This document shows positions 1 to 9,944 of a stretch of 64,000 nucleotides of DNA, in pieces. The stretch lies in assembly GCA_002917775.1 (NCBI GenBank), contig KZ627158.1, positions 1 to 64,000 of the forward strand. Direction: 5' to 3'. The notes below the pieces were generated by a model. The model was not told the DNA's origin, ran no database searches, and saw nothing but the letters and a program-made list of their open reading frames with translations. Position 1 is the stretch's first letter. Every line of letters begins with the position of its first letter. The position numbers and the translations under genes were made by a program. The DNA comes from Glaciozyma antarctica PI12 (taxonomy: Eukaryota; Basidiomycota; Microbotryomycetes; Kriegeriales; Camptobasidiaceae).

Positions 1-118
1 CCTAACCTAACCCTAACCCTAACCCTAACCCTAACCCTAACCCTAACCCTAACCCTAACCCTAACCCTAACCCTAACCCTAACCCTAACCCTAACCCTAA
101 CCCTAACGTAACCCTAAC
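1..118. repeat. Telomere repeat array, chromosome end
   Basis: About 19 tandem CCCTAA units (TTAGGG read outwards) start at base 1. The first two units are CCTAA and the last two are degenerate, containing ACGTAACC. This is the common eukaryotic telomere motif in the orientation expected at the left end of a chromosome, so the window begins at a true end. Confidence 0.97.
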
Positions 119-224
119 GCCGTTCCAAGAGCAGCTGACTTGCTCGGAGCCCATCTTTGCCTAACCTCTTCGGTCTTTGCAACCGACCCATTCGTCTCAG
201 CAGAAACACTCGATTATCACCACT

Positions 225-1832
225 CTACGCCGCCTCCTTGTCCACCTCGACTCCCGCACCTGCCGTAGGTCCATGGAGCTCCTTGACCCCAGCCGCCCTT
301 GCCAGCTCCTTCAACAGACTGACCCCCGTCTCTCCTCCCTTCCTCCCCTCGCCATCCTTCTTACTACTCTCCATAATTGCCTCAATAAACTTTGCCACTC
401 CCATCTCCCCAATCTCAACCTCGGCGCGCGCACCCCACCTCCACTCAACGGTTGGGTCTCCCGAGTCCTCGGTTGGCTGCATCTGCTGCGTCGCGCCGAC
501 GGTGGCGGCGGAGGACTTGGAGCGCTTGAGGTAGTTCTGGCGAGCGAGGAGGGTGAGGTAGGAGGAGAGGGTGGTGGGGTGAGGGGTGGAGATGGAGACG
601 GGGAGAAAGTTGGTCGGGGAAAGGGAGGTACGCTTGAGGTACGAGACGAGCTGGTCTAGATGGGGTTGAGAGGGTTAGCTTGCGCGATTGAGAAGACTGA
701 CGGCAGGGAGAAGGCGTCGCGAGCAGGAAATGGACTCACTCTCGCCCAAAACCTTGCCGTTCACCAGAATGAGGGCCAACACGATAGCCAGGACACCGTA
801 CGCAGCTCCCTCTTCCTTATCCCAGGCCCTCGGCACACCTGCGTCGACTGCGAATTCGCGCATCTCCTTGACCAGAGCAATCGAAGACTCGTCCCCCTCC
901 GGAACCGGCGACACGACGAGTTCCTTGACGGGTTGAGTGGCGATGGAGGTGAGAAGGGCAGCGGGAAGCGTTGTGCGAAGGACGTAGGACTTGGGAGGGT
1001 CTGCGCGGCGGGAGAGGACGTCAGCACGGAGATACGGTCGGCTGGAGGCTGGAGAACTGGTGAGGAGAGGACGAGGGGGAGAGTACGCAGCACCAAGGAG
1101 CAGCACGGTGAATGGGGTGAAGACAGGAGAGAGGACGCACTCTTGCCAGCAGCTCCTTCTTTCGCGCGAAGCTGAACGAGCTCCATCCCGAACGTGTTGC
1201 GGAGGATCTTTTGGGCGCGGTTGAGGAGGTCGGGAAAGTGCTTCCCCCTTCCATCCTTGAGGACTGCGTGGCGAGAGTTAGCACGCCTGCGACTCTAGAG
1301 AGCAAGGAGGACGCGACTGACTGGTCTTGACGACGTCCTCGCGCTTGAGCGGCTTGCGCGTGTACTCGGAGAAGAGCGCGTGGCGGACGAGCTGCTGAAC
1401 AAGCACATCCCTCTCCTGTACATCTCGTCAGCTCCCTTACCCCCGTCCTAACGACAAATGTACGCACCTCCTCGCCCAACGCGCCCTTCTTCTTCGCGCC
1501 CTGCCCCTCGTCGTCCTCGTCCTCGTCGTCCTCATCGTCGTTCGCAACAGCCTTCTTCTTTCCCTTCCCCTTCGCCTTGCCCTTCTTGCCGGCCGCCTTC
1601 TTCTGCGTCGCGTCCTCGTAGTCGGTAGCTGGTTCGTCGTCCGAGTCGGAGCGGTTAGCAGCGGAGGGGCGTCCACGCTTCTTGGAGCCAGCGGGAGGGG
1701 TATTCTGCGGGAATGGGAGGTCAGCTGTGTGGTTCTGAGAGAGTGGGAGTGCCTCGAGAGTCCTAGGAAGCACGATGGCGGAGGGAAGAGCGGAGTGGCG
1801 CGTTTGCTCGACCCAGCTCCACAAAGGCGCAT
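225..1832 (-). CDS. NSE3: NSE3-like (MAGE-domain) subunit of the Smc5/6 complex
   Basis: Nse3 pairs with the RING protein Nse1 and the kleisin Nse4 in the Smc5/6 DNA-repair complex in the nucleus. The N-terminal exon (about 1710-1470) is disordered: KKRGRPSAANRSDSDDE, then lysine runs and an acidic DDEDDEDEDDEG stretch. The MAGE domain follows over several exons: LVRHALFSEYTRKPLKRED, then LLNRAQKILRNTFGMELVQL, then SYVLRTTLPAALL, then YGVLAIVLALILVNGKVLGE, then NQLVSYLKRTSL and LTLLARQNYLKR of the second winged helix. Junction phases agree at 1000 and at 655/740. The last exon (655-225) ends in VEVDKEAA and a TAG. The first exon and the start codon are uncertain: the sequence before NTPPAGSKK has a good acceptor at about 1704, but no clear ATG exon joins in frame. 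The stop lies only 107 bp from the telomere array. Confidence 0.8.
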
Positions 1833-2354
1833 GCGCTTGCACAGCTAGTTCCCCCTACTCCTCGGTAACCATACAGAAGCCCCAGTATGGAGAGCGGTAG
1901 TCTCCTGTCGCCCTCAGCGGGAGGGAGGCAGCAGCCCAAGTCGCGTAGCTGATGAGGCCCTCCCCCGCCTCCGTTCCTTGCCAGGGCTCCTGCTCCCACC
2001 GGTGCAGAGTCAATCCTGAGATCTTACCCGAGTCTGAGTCAATTTGCGAGAAGCCATCTTGAGTGAGCAAGTCTGAGCCAACCTCGAACGCGTTCTCTCC
2101 TCCAAGGCCAAGTTTGTCGAGTTGGCGTTCCCTTTTCTTTCACGACGACGACGACGCTTCTTTCCTCAAGACGACTCACGGTCGATGGCGACAGTGCGTA
2201 CGCGGGCACAAGCAAGCGACACGAAACTAGGCGAAGATCCGCCTCGCAGGAGCAGACGCAGTGACCCGCCCAACACGCCTCCGCACGCACTTCGTTCCGT
2301 AATGACGGAGTTGCAGAGACGAGTACGACATGTATGAATACTCTCCAGCCCCTT
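1833..2354. other. Intergenic, NSE3 upstream region and JHD1 3' flank
   Basis: About 520 bp between two minus-strand genes. It should hold the NSE3 promoter and possibly its unplaced first exon. I see no conserved reading frame or repeat in it. Confidence 0.4.
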
Positions 2355-5300
2355 CTATACCGTCGTCCTGGTGTGCTCGCCCGCAGGATTCGAAAGAGCC
2401 ACCGGGCTGTCGACGCTCGCGGCATCGCATAAGGTGCTGGTCGCGAGGTCGAGTGATGCTGGAGGAGGCGGAAGAGGGAGGGAGAATGGCGAGGGTGGTA
2501 AGGATGCTGGTGGAGGTGGAAGGGAGGCGCCAATCGCGTTGAGGATTGAGAAATCCATCATCGCCGAGAGGTCGGTGGGGGTTGTCGAGGAGGGGTTGAG
2601 GACGGTCGCCGAGTTGAGCGGGAGGGAAGGAGGATGAGGAGGGAAAGGAAAGGGTGTTGGGACTGGCGAATGGTCGTTGACCGCAGGAGGAGGCGTGTTG
2701 ACCAAAGCGGCGTGCCCGTTCAACGTCGGTCGAGGCGGCAGGCGGATCTTGAGAACCGAGGTATCGACCTCCATCGGCGACTCCTCCTTTATATCCCACC
2801 GCACCCGCTCGACCGTAGTTGCCACCGTCCTCGTCTCCACCACCATCACTCCATCCTCGTCCATCAAGCTCCTCACGACCGTCGTAGTACTCGCCGTAGT
2901 CTTGACGTCCGCCATGCGCGCTCCCAGCTCCTCCGCCGTCGGATCGATCCTCGACTCGCGCGTGAGCAGCACCGACACCGGTACCGTAGTGCGCGAGAGG
3001 ATCTCGCCATCGTCGCGCTTCGTCGCCAACTTGGACGACTTGGGAGGCTCGCTCGTCCAGTGCTTGAACTTGCTCTTCGGAGCGTCCTCGACCTGCTCGC
3101 TCGCTTTCCGCTTCGCTGGCGTAGGCACCGGCGAGGAACGGGAGGAGGATTTCGATCGTTGGCCCTTCTCCTCGTGGGCGTCAACCTCCTCCTTGACGTT
3201 CGGCGGGGGAGTCGAGCACTCGAAATCGGCCTCCTCTCCTAGCGCAGCGAGCACGAGCACGCGCAGCTCTCGCGCCAGCTTTGCCGGCTCAGCGACCGTC
3301 TCCCACGGGACGTTCTCCCTCGCGATCCGTCGGCGTTCGGGAGAGACGGGAGCGTGCTTGGCGAAGCGCGAGACTTGGTCGATGAGGAAGGTGGAGAGCG
3401 TCTTGAGGCCTTGGAGGATGGAGGGCGTGATGCCGAGGGGGAGGGGGTCGGAGGGCGGGAGGAGGCGAAGGATTGAGGCGTAGTGGTTCGCGACGTACCA
3501 CAAGAGGCGAACAAAGTGAGGGAAGCGGAACTTGCGAGGGACCTTGGTGGCGAGCTCGATTTGGTAAACGCGGAGCTGAGTGGGGATGTTGAGGGAGTGG
3601 AGAAAGTTGCCGCCGAAGACGAGGGTGTCGCAAGGGGTGTACTGAGGACGAGAGGTCAGCTGGCGCGCGCAACGAAGAGCGAGAGGGAACGTACGACGGC
3701 GTGAATCCAGCCAGTAGGAATGATCATCGTGTTGCCCGCCGTAAGGTCGACCTGCGAGGCGAAGGGTGAGCGAAGTCGCCGTGGGCAGCCGATTGAACGC
3801 ACCTTGTACACGACATCGACATCGTCGCCGAGCCACGTCGTCTCTTGCCGCTCCGCGCTCCCACTCCACTGCTCGTACGCCACTAGGTTCGCAGGCGTGG
3901 GTCGAATGAAGAAGAAGGTCTTTGCACCGCGAAGTACGTGACTGCGAGGGAGGTCAGCGATTGAAAGCGCAGGTATCGTGCGACGCACTAGAAGACCGAG
4001 CTCCCAGCAAAGTCAATGTGCCAGTCCTGCAGAGGGAGGATGTCAGTCAGTGATCCCACTCGAGCTCACGCGCGACTCACAGTCCAGCAACGGGCAACCG
4101 ACATCAAGCAGTACTTCTGAACGCGAGGGTACATCCCCGGCTGCTTCTGGTCCTCAGGCCAAATCATCTCAACCCAATCGAGTTTCCTGCGCCGCCCTGT
4201 CAGCTGCCTTCCTGCCCCGAGATGTCTCGCGACTCACCGAACGATCTCAGGCGCGACAACCCGTGGAGCGAGGCTGCTCTCGCTCACTTCCAGAGAAATG
4301 ACGTTCCGAACCTTGTCGCGATGGGGGTCGGTGTAGTAGGCCGCCCATTGCGCGAGAGTCCAGTGCGCAAGGGAGGATTGAGAGGCGACGTCTGCGAGCG
4401 AGAGTCAGCTCGCGAGCGAGGTTCCTTTGCTGAACTGAGCGACTCGCCGATAACCTCGATAGGCGTCTTGGGACCTGTGAGGATGAGTCAGCTCCCTCTC
4501 CGCACCACGGTCGCAAACGTGGAACGCACCGACAGCCTGCGCAATCTCGCCAATCGTCATCTCCCTCGGTGGCATCTTCATCCCCAGTCCCTCCTCCTCG
4601 TCCACCACAAACGGTTCATCCCAATTCCCCTCTCCATAGAGCCACTCGTCCGTCAATACCTGCGCCTTGAAGTGTCGGAACGTTCCTTCGACGACCTGTC
4701 TAGTCGCGAGAACGCGTAGCCATCGATCAGCGTCGGCGGGGAGATGCGCGTCGAGGTTCGCATAGTCGAGTTGACGTGCTCCGCGAGAGGACTTTCGTGG
4801 AGGGACTTTGTAGGTCGTCGCGACGGGTTTGGTGGAGGTCGAGGAAGTAGAGGTGCAGGCGGTGCAGTACCACTGTGGACAGCTGAGTGAGCGGAGATTC
4901 GCTGGTCGTAGGAAGCGGGATGCACCTTGTCGATCAGATCAACGGCTGGGAAGGAGAGCGTCAGCAAAGAGACTGAGGGGGGCGAAGGAGTGGAGCTCAC
5001 GGTCGAGCGCGTTGGGAGCTACGCAGGCCCAGTGGCTGCAGAAGAGCAGTCAGCGATTGCCTCGCCAGTTACCCACACGGCACAGAAGGCTTACTACCAC
5101 GTCTCACAGCTGTACGAGAGAGAAAACAAGTCAGCTTGCGTTCAGAAAAGTGCGGGGTGAGTCGAGTGAGGCTGGCGGGCTGAGACGAGTCCTGTTCAGC
5201 TCGACACCTCCAGCTCTGACTGCCCAGGAGCTGTAGGACGAGTCTCTTAGTCCTCGAAAGTGCTGGACGCCTCCGAGACGCAGCTGCAGCAACGATCGTC

Positions 5301-5767
5301 GCCAGGTCGTGCCGCAGCGACAGACGTCCCTGAGCTGGTCCTGAGCTGCCCGTGCTACGTTGGGGGCTACCATACAGACCCGCCAAAGCTGTGCAAAGCT
5401 CCCCGCAGGCACGGCACTCCTCCAGCTCAGCTCCCATCTCCAGCCACCTTCGCCAACATTCCCATTCAGAGGAGAGGGGACTCACGCATCGCATTCGACC
5501 CAGACGACTCCTACATCCCGCTTGCGCTTGTAGGCCAACTTGATGCACACAGGGCACATCTCGCTGCTAGTGGCGTCCCGGCGTTCGCCTCCGTTGGCGT
5601 CGAGGGAGGCTGCTGATCGACTGGGGCGAAGGGGCCGACGAGGCGCGATGCCGGGGGCGGTGGCCGGGGGGGAGTGAGGTCTCCAGCTTTGTGAGGGTAC
5701 TGTCAGGACTCTTGAAGCCTAAGCTGAGCTGGGGTGAGGCTGGTTGAGGTCGGAGCGAGGGAGTCAT
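2355..5767 (-). CDS. JHD1: Jhd1/KDM2-like JmjC histone lysine demethylase with PHD finger
   Basis: A Fe(II)/2-oxoglutarate demethylase of the KDM2 family, which acts on methylated H3K36 in chromatin. Reading down the minus strand, a PHD finger begins at about 5560 ([24 protein letters not shown]) and ends at [10 protein letters not shown] near 4870. A linker, then the JmjC core follow: [11 protein letters not shown], then [19 protein letters not shown] (iron ligands His and Asp in HID) at about 4030-3930, [14 protein letters not shown], and [19 protein letters not shown] with the distal His. [19 protein letters not shown] and LLWYVANHY belong to the KDM2 helical extension. The C-terminal 300 residues (3200-2355) are Pro/Ser/Thr-rich and disordered. 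Acidic [16 protein letters not shown] precedes the JmjC part as in other fungal Jhd1 proteins. The first exon is unresolved: the ATG at 5767 opens a frame that differs from the PHD frame, so an intron or a base error lies at about 5590-5640. Confidence 0.78.
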
Positions 5768-6207
5768 AGTTCGCCTGCCCCTTGCCCTCTCCCTCCCGCC
5801 TCGGATCGTTGCTCTCGCTCTCCCTCCGTTCAGGCAGCTTAGTGGTGAGTTACGAAACACCTGGGAGACCCTGGAGAACGTTTAACTGACCTTGCGGTGG
5901 TCCTCCAGCTCGAACCGCCTCTCTTCTTTCGCCAGGCACCAGCCCCTGCGCTCCTCTGTCGTTCCAGGGTGAGCTCTTTGTTCCGCTGTTCATCGAGGAC
6001 TATACTAATACCATCCTCCGGCTTTCAAGACCACTCGACAAGCGCCAGCGAGACCGCCGCCAGGATCCTTCTTCCTCAGCTCCTGTGCGCTCTCCCTCCC
6101 TGCCGCTTCGGCACCGTCCCAAGGGTTGGAGAGCTGACTGGAGCACACACAGTACCCCACCTCTCTCCACCACATCCCCGTCGTCGGCGCATCACCCTCT
6201 CCCCATC
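5768..6207. other. Divergent intergenic region, JHD1 and F-box promoters
   Basis: About 440 bp between divergent starts, pyrimidine-rich on the + strand just before the F-box ATG. No repeat or RNA gene is visible. Confidence 0.4.
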
Positions 6208-7392
6208 ATGGACCCTCCCACCTCCGAGTCCGACAAACCCCTCCCCACGCTCCCTCCCGAAATCCTCGCCATGATCTTCGAACAGCATTTCCTCAACGAT
6301 CTCGGTGAGAGGGACCTCGCAGAGCTCGCCCTCGTCTCGCCCGACTCCCTCGAAGCGGCGAGAGACTCCCTCTACTCGCGCCTTTCCCTCCGACACCACG
6401 CTTCGGTCCAGTTCGTCTACGGGCCCTACTCCGAACTCTCCGGCGATGCGTTGGAAAGAACGTTGATCAACAGTCCTAGCCTGGCGGCACGCTGCAAGGA
6501 GATGCACGTCTTCCTTCACGCGCGCCGACGGAGCTCGACGCTGGCCGACGCCGAAAGGCTTTGGAGGGTGATCGACGTTTGCGAGCGGCTGGAGTCGTTG
6601 GAGTTCACCACCCATGGGAACTTTGACCTGCAGGTCCCATTGGGTATCGGGCGATCACTGGCAGGACTGCGCTCCCTGTCCCTGGAGTCGATCGACGGTG
6701 GAGCCAGCAACTCGGCTCTGTTAGCAGGGTGCTGTAGGGAGCTCGTCCACCTCCGCCATCTCACCGTCAATCTCACCAATCTCCGCAACTCTGCCAGCTT
6801 CCCTCCTCCCTCTTTCGCCCTCGCCCTTTTTACGCTCAAGATCAACAGCAGCAGCTCGTTCCTGGCCCGAAGGCTCACGTACTCGTCACAGGAGACGCTG
6901 GAGGAGCTTGACATAAGTGGTGGAGTTTATGGCGATATCGGCCTCTTCAATTTCGGACGCCTCGCCAAGCTCTCCATCAAGACCGACATTGACGACCTGT
7001 CCGTCGAGGAGTTTCTGGACGGATTCGAGCTTCCCGTCTGCGCCGCTCTGCGAAACCTCTCGATCACCACCTCCAAGCGGTCCCACTCTCCCGGCGGCGA
7101 CCTCATCCGCCTGCCGATAACGTCCCTTCCTCCCTCCCTCGATTCTCTTCACCTCGACATCCCCCAACTGGACCCCGTATCCCTCACCGCCTACCTCGAT
7201 TCGCCGTCTGCGTCGGAGCTACATAGCCTCGGGCTGTGCGAGGATGGTATACCCTTTAGGGCCGTCAACGAGCTGGAGAGACTGTGCAAGGGGAGGGGTA
7301 TCGTTTTCAGCGCGTGGTCGGATTGGCGCCCGCAGTCAAAGCCGGCGAGAGCAAAGGTGGATTACTCCATTTTTCCTCTCGAGCGGGAGTAG
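6208..7392 (+). CDS. F-box-like / leucine-rich-repeat protein, intact copy
   Basis: A single-exon gene of 394 codons. Residues 10-60 form an F-box-like motif (LPTLPPEILAMIFEQHF, then LAELALVSPDSLEAARDSLY). A leucine-rich region follows (LESLEFTTH, LRSLSLESI, LRHLTVNL, LEELDISGG, LAKLSI, LRNLSITT, LDSLHLDIPQLDP), typical of fungal F-box/LRR substrate adaptors for SCF ubiquitin ligases. The ATG at 6208 follows a pyrimidine-rich leader; the frame is open upstream but has no ATG there. The N-terminus closely matches the gene at 31209 (LTLPPELLAMIFEQHLL), so the two are paralogues. The substrate cannot be inferred. Confidence 0.82.
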   Translation: MDPPTSESDKPLPTLPPEILAMIFEQHFLNDLGERDLAELALVSPDSLEAARDSLYSRLSLRHHASVQFVYGPYSELSGDALERTLINSPSLAARCKEMHVFLHARRRSSTLADAERLWRVIDVCERLESLEFTTHGNFDLQVPLGIGRSLAGLRSLSLESIDGGASNSALLAGCCRELVHLRHLTVNLTNLRNSASFPPPSFALALFTLKINSSSSFLARRLTYSSQETLEELDISGGVYGDIGLFNFGRLAKLSIKTDIDDLSVEEFLDGFELPVCAALRNLSITTSKRSHSPGGDLIRLPITSLPPSLDSLHLDIPQLDPVSLTAYLDSPSASELHSLGLCEDGIPFRAVNELERLCKGRGIVFSAWSDWRPQSKPARAKVDYSIFPLERE

Positions 7393-7776
7393 GACTCGAG
7401 CGGAGGAGGGGTGGGAGCAGCTAGCAGCTGGAGAGAATGATTGCTCGTTGGAATTTCGTTTCTTCGGACGAGAGCAGCTGATTTAAGAGCCAAAAGAGCT
7501 CTTGGTAGCTCCTTCTAAAGAGGTTTAGCGTCAGCGAACGCTGGACAGCACGAAGCCTCGAAGGAGAGTCCAAAATTAGTGCGAAGGGAGAAAGGCGTTC
7601 GTTCACTCGGCCGCTGTACTCTCGCCTCCTCTCCTCTCCTCCACTCCCGGACTCATTCACCGCTAGAGCTTATCACCAGCTCCAGCAGCATCAGCTCCAC
7701 CGTCCGACTCAGCTCGCACAGCTCCCGCACCACTCCTGTCTTCCCTTTCAACGCGACGCGCCCCGTGCTCTCGACC
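7393..7776. other. Intergenic, MVD1 promoter region
   Basis: About 380 bp between tandem + strand genes, with a C/T-rich tract (7610-7740) close to the MVD1 start. No other feature is seen. Confidence 0.4.
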
Positions 7777-9741
7777 ATGGCTGAAGCAACCTGCACAGCA
7801 CCCGTACGCTCTCTCTCTCTCTAACGCCGTAGCACGCTAGCTGACGCCTTCGCCCAGGTCAACATCGCCGTAGTCAAGTAGTACGTCTGCAGCGCCTCCC
7901 CAAGTAGTCCTCCCGCTAACTCGTGGGCGCAGCTGGGGCAAACGCGACACCTCCCTCATCCTCCCCACCAACTCGTCCCTCTCCGTCACCCTCAGCCAAG
8001 ATCACCTCAGGAGTTTGACGAGCGCCAAAGTCATCGAGGGCGGGCAGCGAGGAGACCGCCTGTGGCTCAACGGCGAGGAGGAGCTCATTGGCGCTGGAGG
8101 ACGCACAGCGAGGTGCTTGGAGGAGATCCGTGGGCTGAGGAAGACAATCGAGGTGAGTGCGGGTCTATGGGTTTGCTCATGAGGGCTGCGAGGAAGGTGT
8201 GAGGGAGATTGGGAGGAGCTCAAGGCAGTTCAGCTGAGGTGCTCTGGCGGTTGCGGCGTGCTGGGCCTAGAGAGAGAGCCAAACCTCTCTCCGACTAAGT
8301 CTAGTAGGCTATGCGGTCAAGCTCTTGGGCTGCGTTTCAGAGGGGACGAGGGGGAGGGCTAGCAGTCCAGCAACTCCCAGGGTCAAGCAGCGAGCAACGG
8401 CTTGCTGCCAGTCCTGGATGGGAGTCTTGTTGAAGCCTTCCTTGCGCTATCACTGTGCGCTTACGGAGCAGTTTAAGATTACTGGCCTTTTCCTGGAGCT
8501 CCTTCGGGGCCAGCGTGGAGTAAATCCACGACACGCCTGCTGCGCGCTCTGCTCTCCTAGCAGCTTCGTGCGACAAGGACGAGACAAGCACGAGCCAAGC
8601 ACGAGCCAAATGGAAGTCAACACCGCTGTTGATTCGTTGGTGGAGCTGAGAACGTGCTTTAGTGCAAGCTTTCGAACCTGCCGTCGAGCTCGCTGGCCAG
8701 TCTCGTTGCCTTAGGCTCCCCTTCGCCTGCGCTTCGCCAGTATTAACGAACGGCGAACACCGCGCTGACCACTGCCCTTTACAGGCCGCGAACCCCTCCC
8801 TCCCTAAACTCTCCGCCTCTCCCATCCACATCGCGTCCGAGAACAACTTCCCCACCGCCGCCGGTCTCGCCTCCTCCGCATCAGGCCTCTCCGCCCTCAT
8901 CGCCACCCTCTCCACCCTCTACGACCTCCCCGCACACGGCGTCACCACGTCCGATCTCTCTCGCATCGCTCGCCAGGGCAGTGGCTCGGCCTGCAGGTCG
9001 ATGTTTGGCGGGTTCGTCTCGTGGGAGATGGGATCGCTCGCGAACGGCGAGGACTCGGTTGCGGTACTGGTCGCCGAGAAGGAGCACTGGCCCGAGATGC
9101 AGGCGCTCATTCTCGTCGTGTCGGACAAGAAGAAGGGAACTCCCTCGACCGCAGGCATGCAGCGCACCGTCGCCACGTCCGAGCTTCTCCGGCACCGCAT
9201 CAAGCACGTCGTTCCCGCCCGCATGGCTGCGATGGAGACGGCGATTAAGGCGCGCGATTTCGACGCGTTCGCCAAGCACACGATGGCCGACTCGAACCAG
9301 TTCCACGCCGTCTGCCTCGACACGGAGCCCCCCATCTTCTACCTCAACGACGTTAGTCGCTCCATCATCGCCCTCGTCACCGAGTACAACCGTGCGTCTG
9401 TCGCCGCCTCGGGTCACGTGAAGGCAGCGTACACGTTCGACGCCGGACCCAACGCCGTCATCTACGCGCTCAAGGACGACGTCAAGCCCATCCTCGACCT
9501 CGTCCTCCGGTACTTTCCCCAGTCGACCCCCTTCCCCGACCCCTTTGGCCTCAAGCCCGACGCGACGACCCCGCTCGTCGAGGGATTCAACGCGGCCGTC
9601 ATTCCCGTCTTTGCGGAGGGGAGCGTCTCGCGCATCATCCACACCGAAGTTGGAGATGGACCTCGCGTGCTGGCGAAGGAGGACAGCTTGTTGGGAGCCG
9701 ATGGATTCCCCAAGTCGCTACTCAAGTCGCTCAAGCAGTAG
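7777..9741 (+). CDS. MVD1: Diphosphomevalonate decarboxylase
   Basis: Converts mevalonate 5-diphosphate to isopentenyl diphosphate with ATP, the last step of the mevalonate pathway that feeds sterols and carotenoids. Four exons join in frame: 7777-7803, 7858-7880 (23 nt), 7933-8152 and 8785-9741, giving about 408 aa against about 396 in yeast. APVNIAVVKYWGKRD at the N-terminus, SENNFPTAAGLASSASG (the GHMP ATP loop) and GSACRSMFGGFVSWEMG are diagnostic, as are GPNAVIYALKDD and the C-terminal substrate-binding segments. Splice signals are canonical (GTACGC, GTACGT and GTGAGT donors). Intron 3 is 632 bp, about ten times the local norm, yet ends in a normal CTGAC...ACAG. It converges on ILV1, 203 bp apart. 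Confidence 0.95.
8153..8784 (+). other. Unusually long intron 3 of MVD1 (632 bp)
   Basis: Starts GTGAGTGC and ends CTGACCACTGCCCTTTACAG. It falls between EIRGLRKTIE and AANPSLPKLS, where the protein family is continuous. The interior has stops in all frames and no recognised element; a short direct repeat of CACGAGCCAA lies near 8590-8610. Confidence 0.75.
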
Positions 9742-9944
9742 ACGGTGGGTGGGGATGCACCTGGCGGGGAGGAGAATTCGAGGGAGGGAGGGGGATGGCG
9801 AAGAGTCGTAGGGTCGGGAACGAGGGTCGAATGAAGGAGCGGAACGCGTTGAATAGAACCAAAAAGTAATCAAGTTCATTGAACGAACGAACGAGACCTC
9901 TCGAGAGCTTGCGAACGACAACGCGGCAACGATAAAACACCTCT

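Noticed and set aside
8325-8714. Open frame inside the long MVD1 intron
   Set aside because: No codon bias, no family motif, and it lies between two exons that join exactly.
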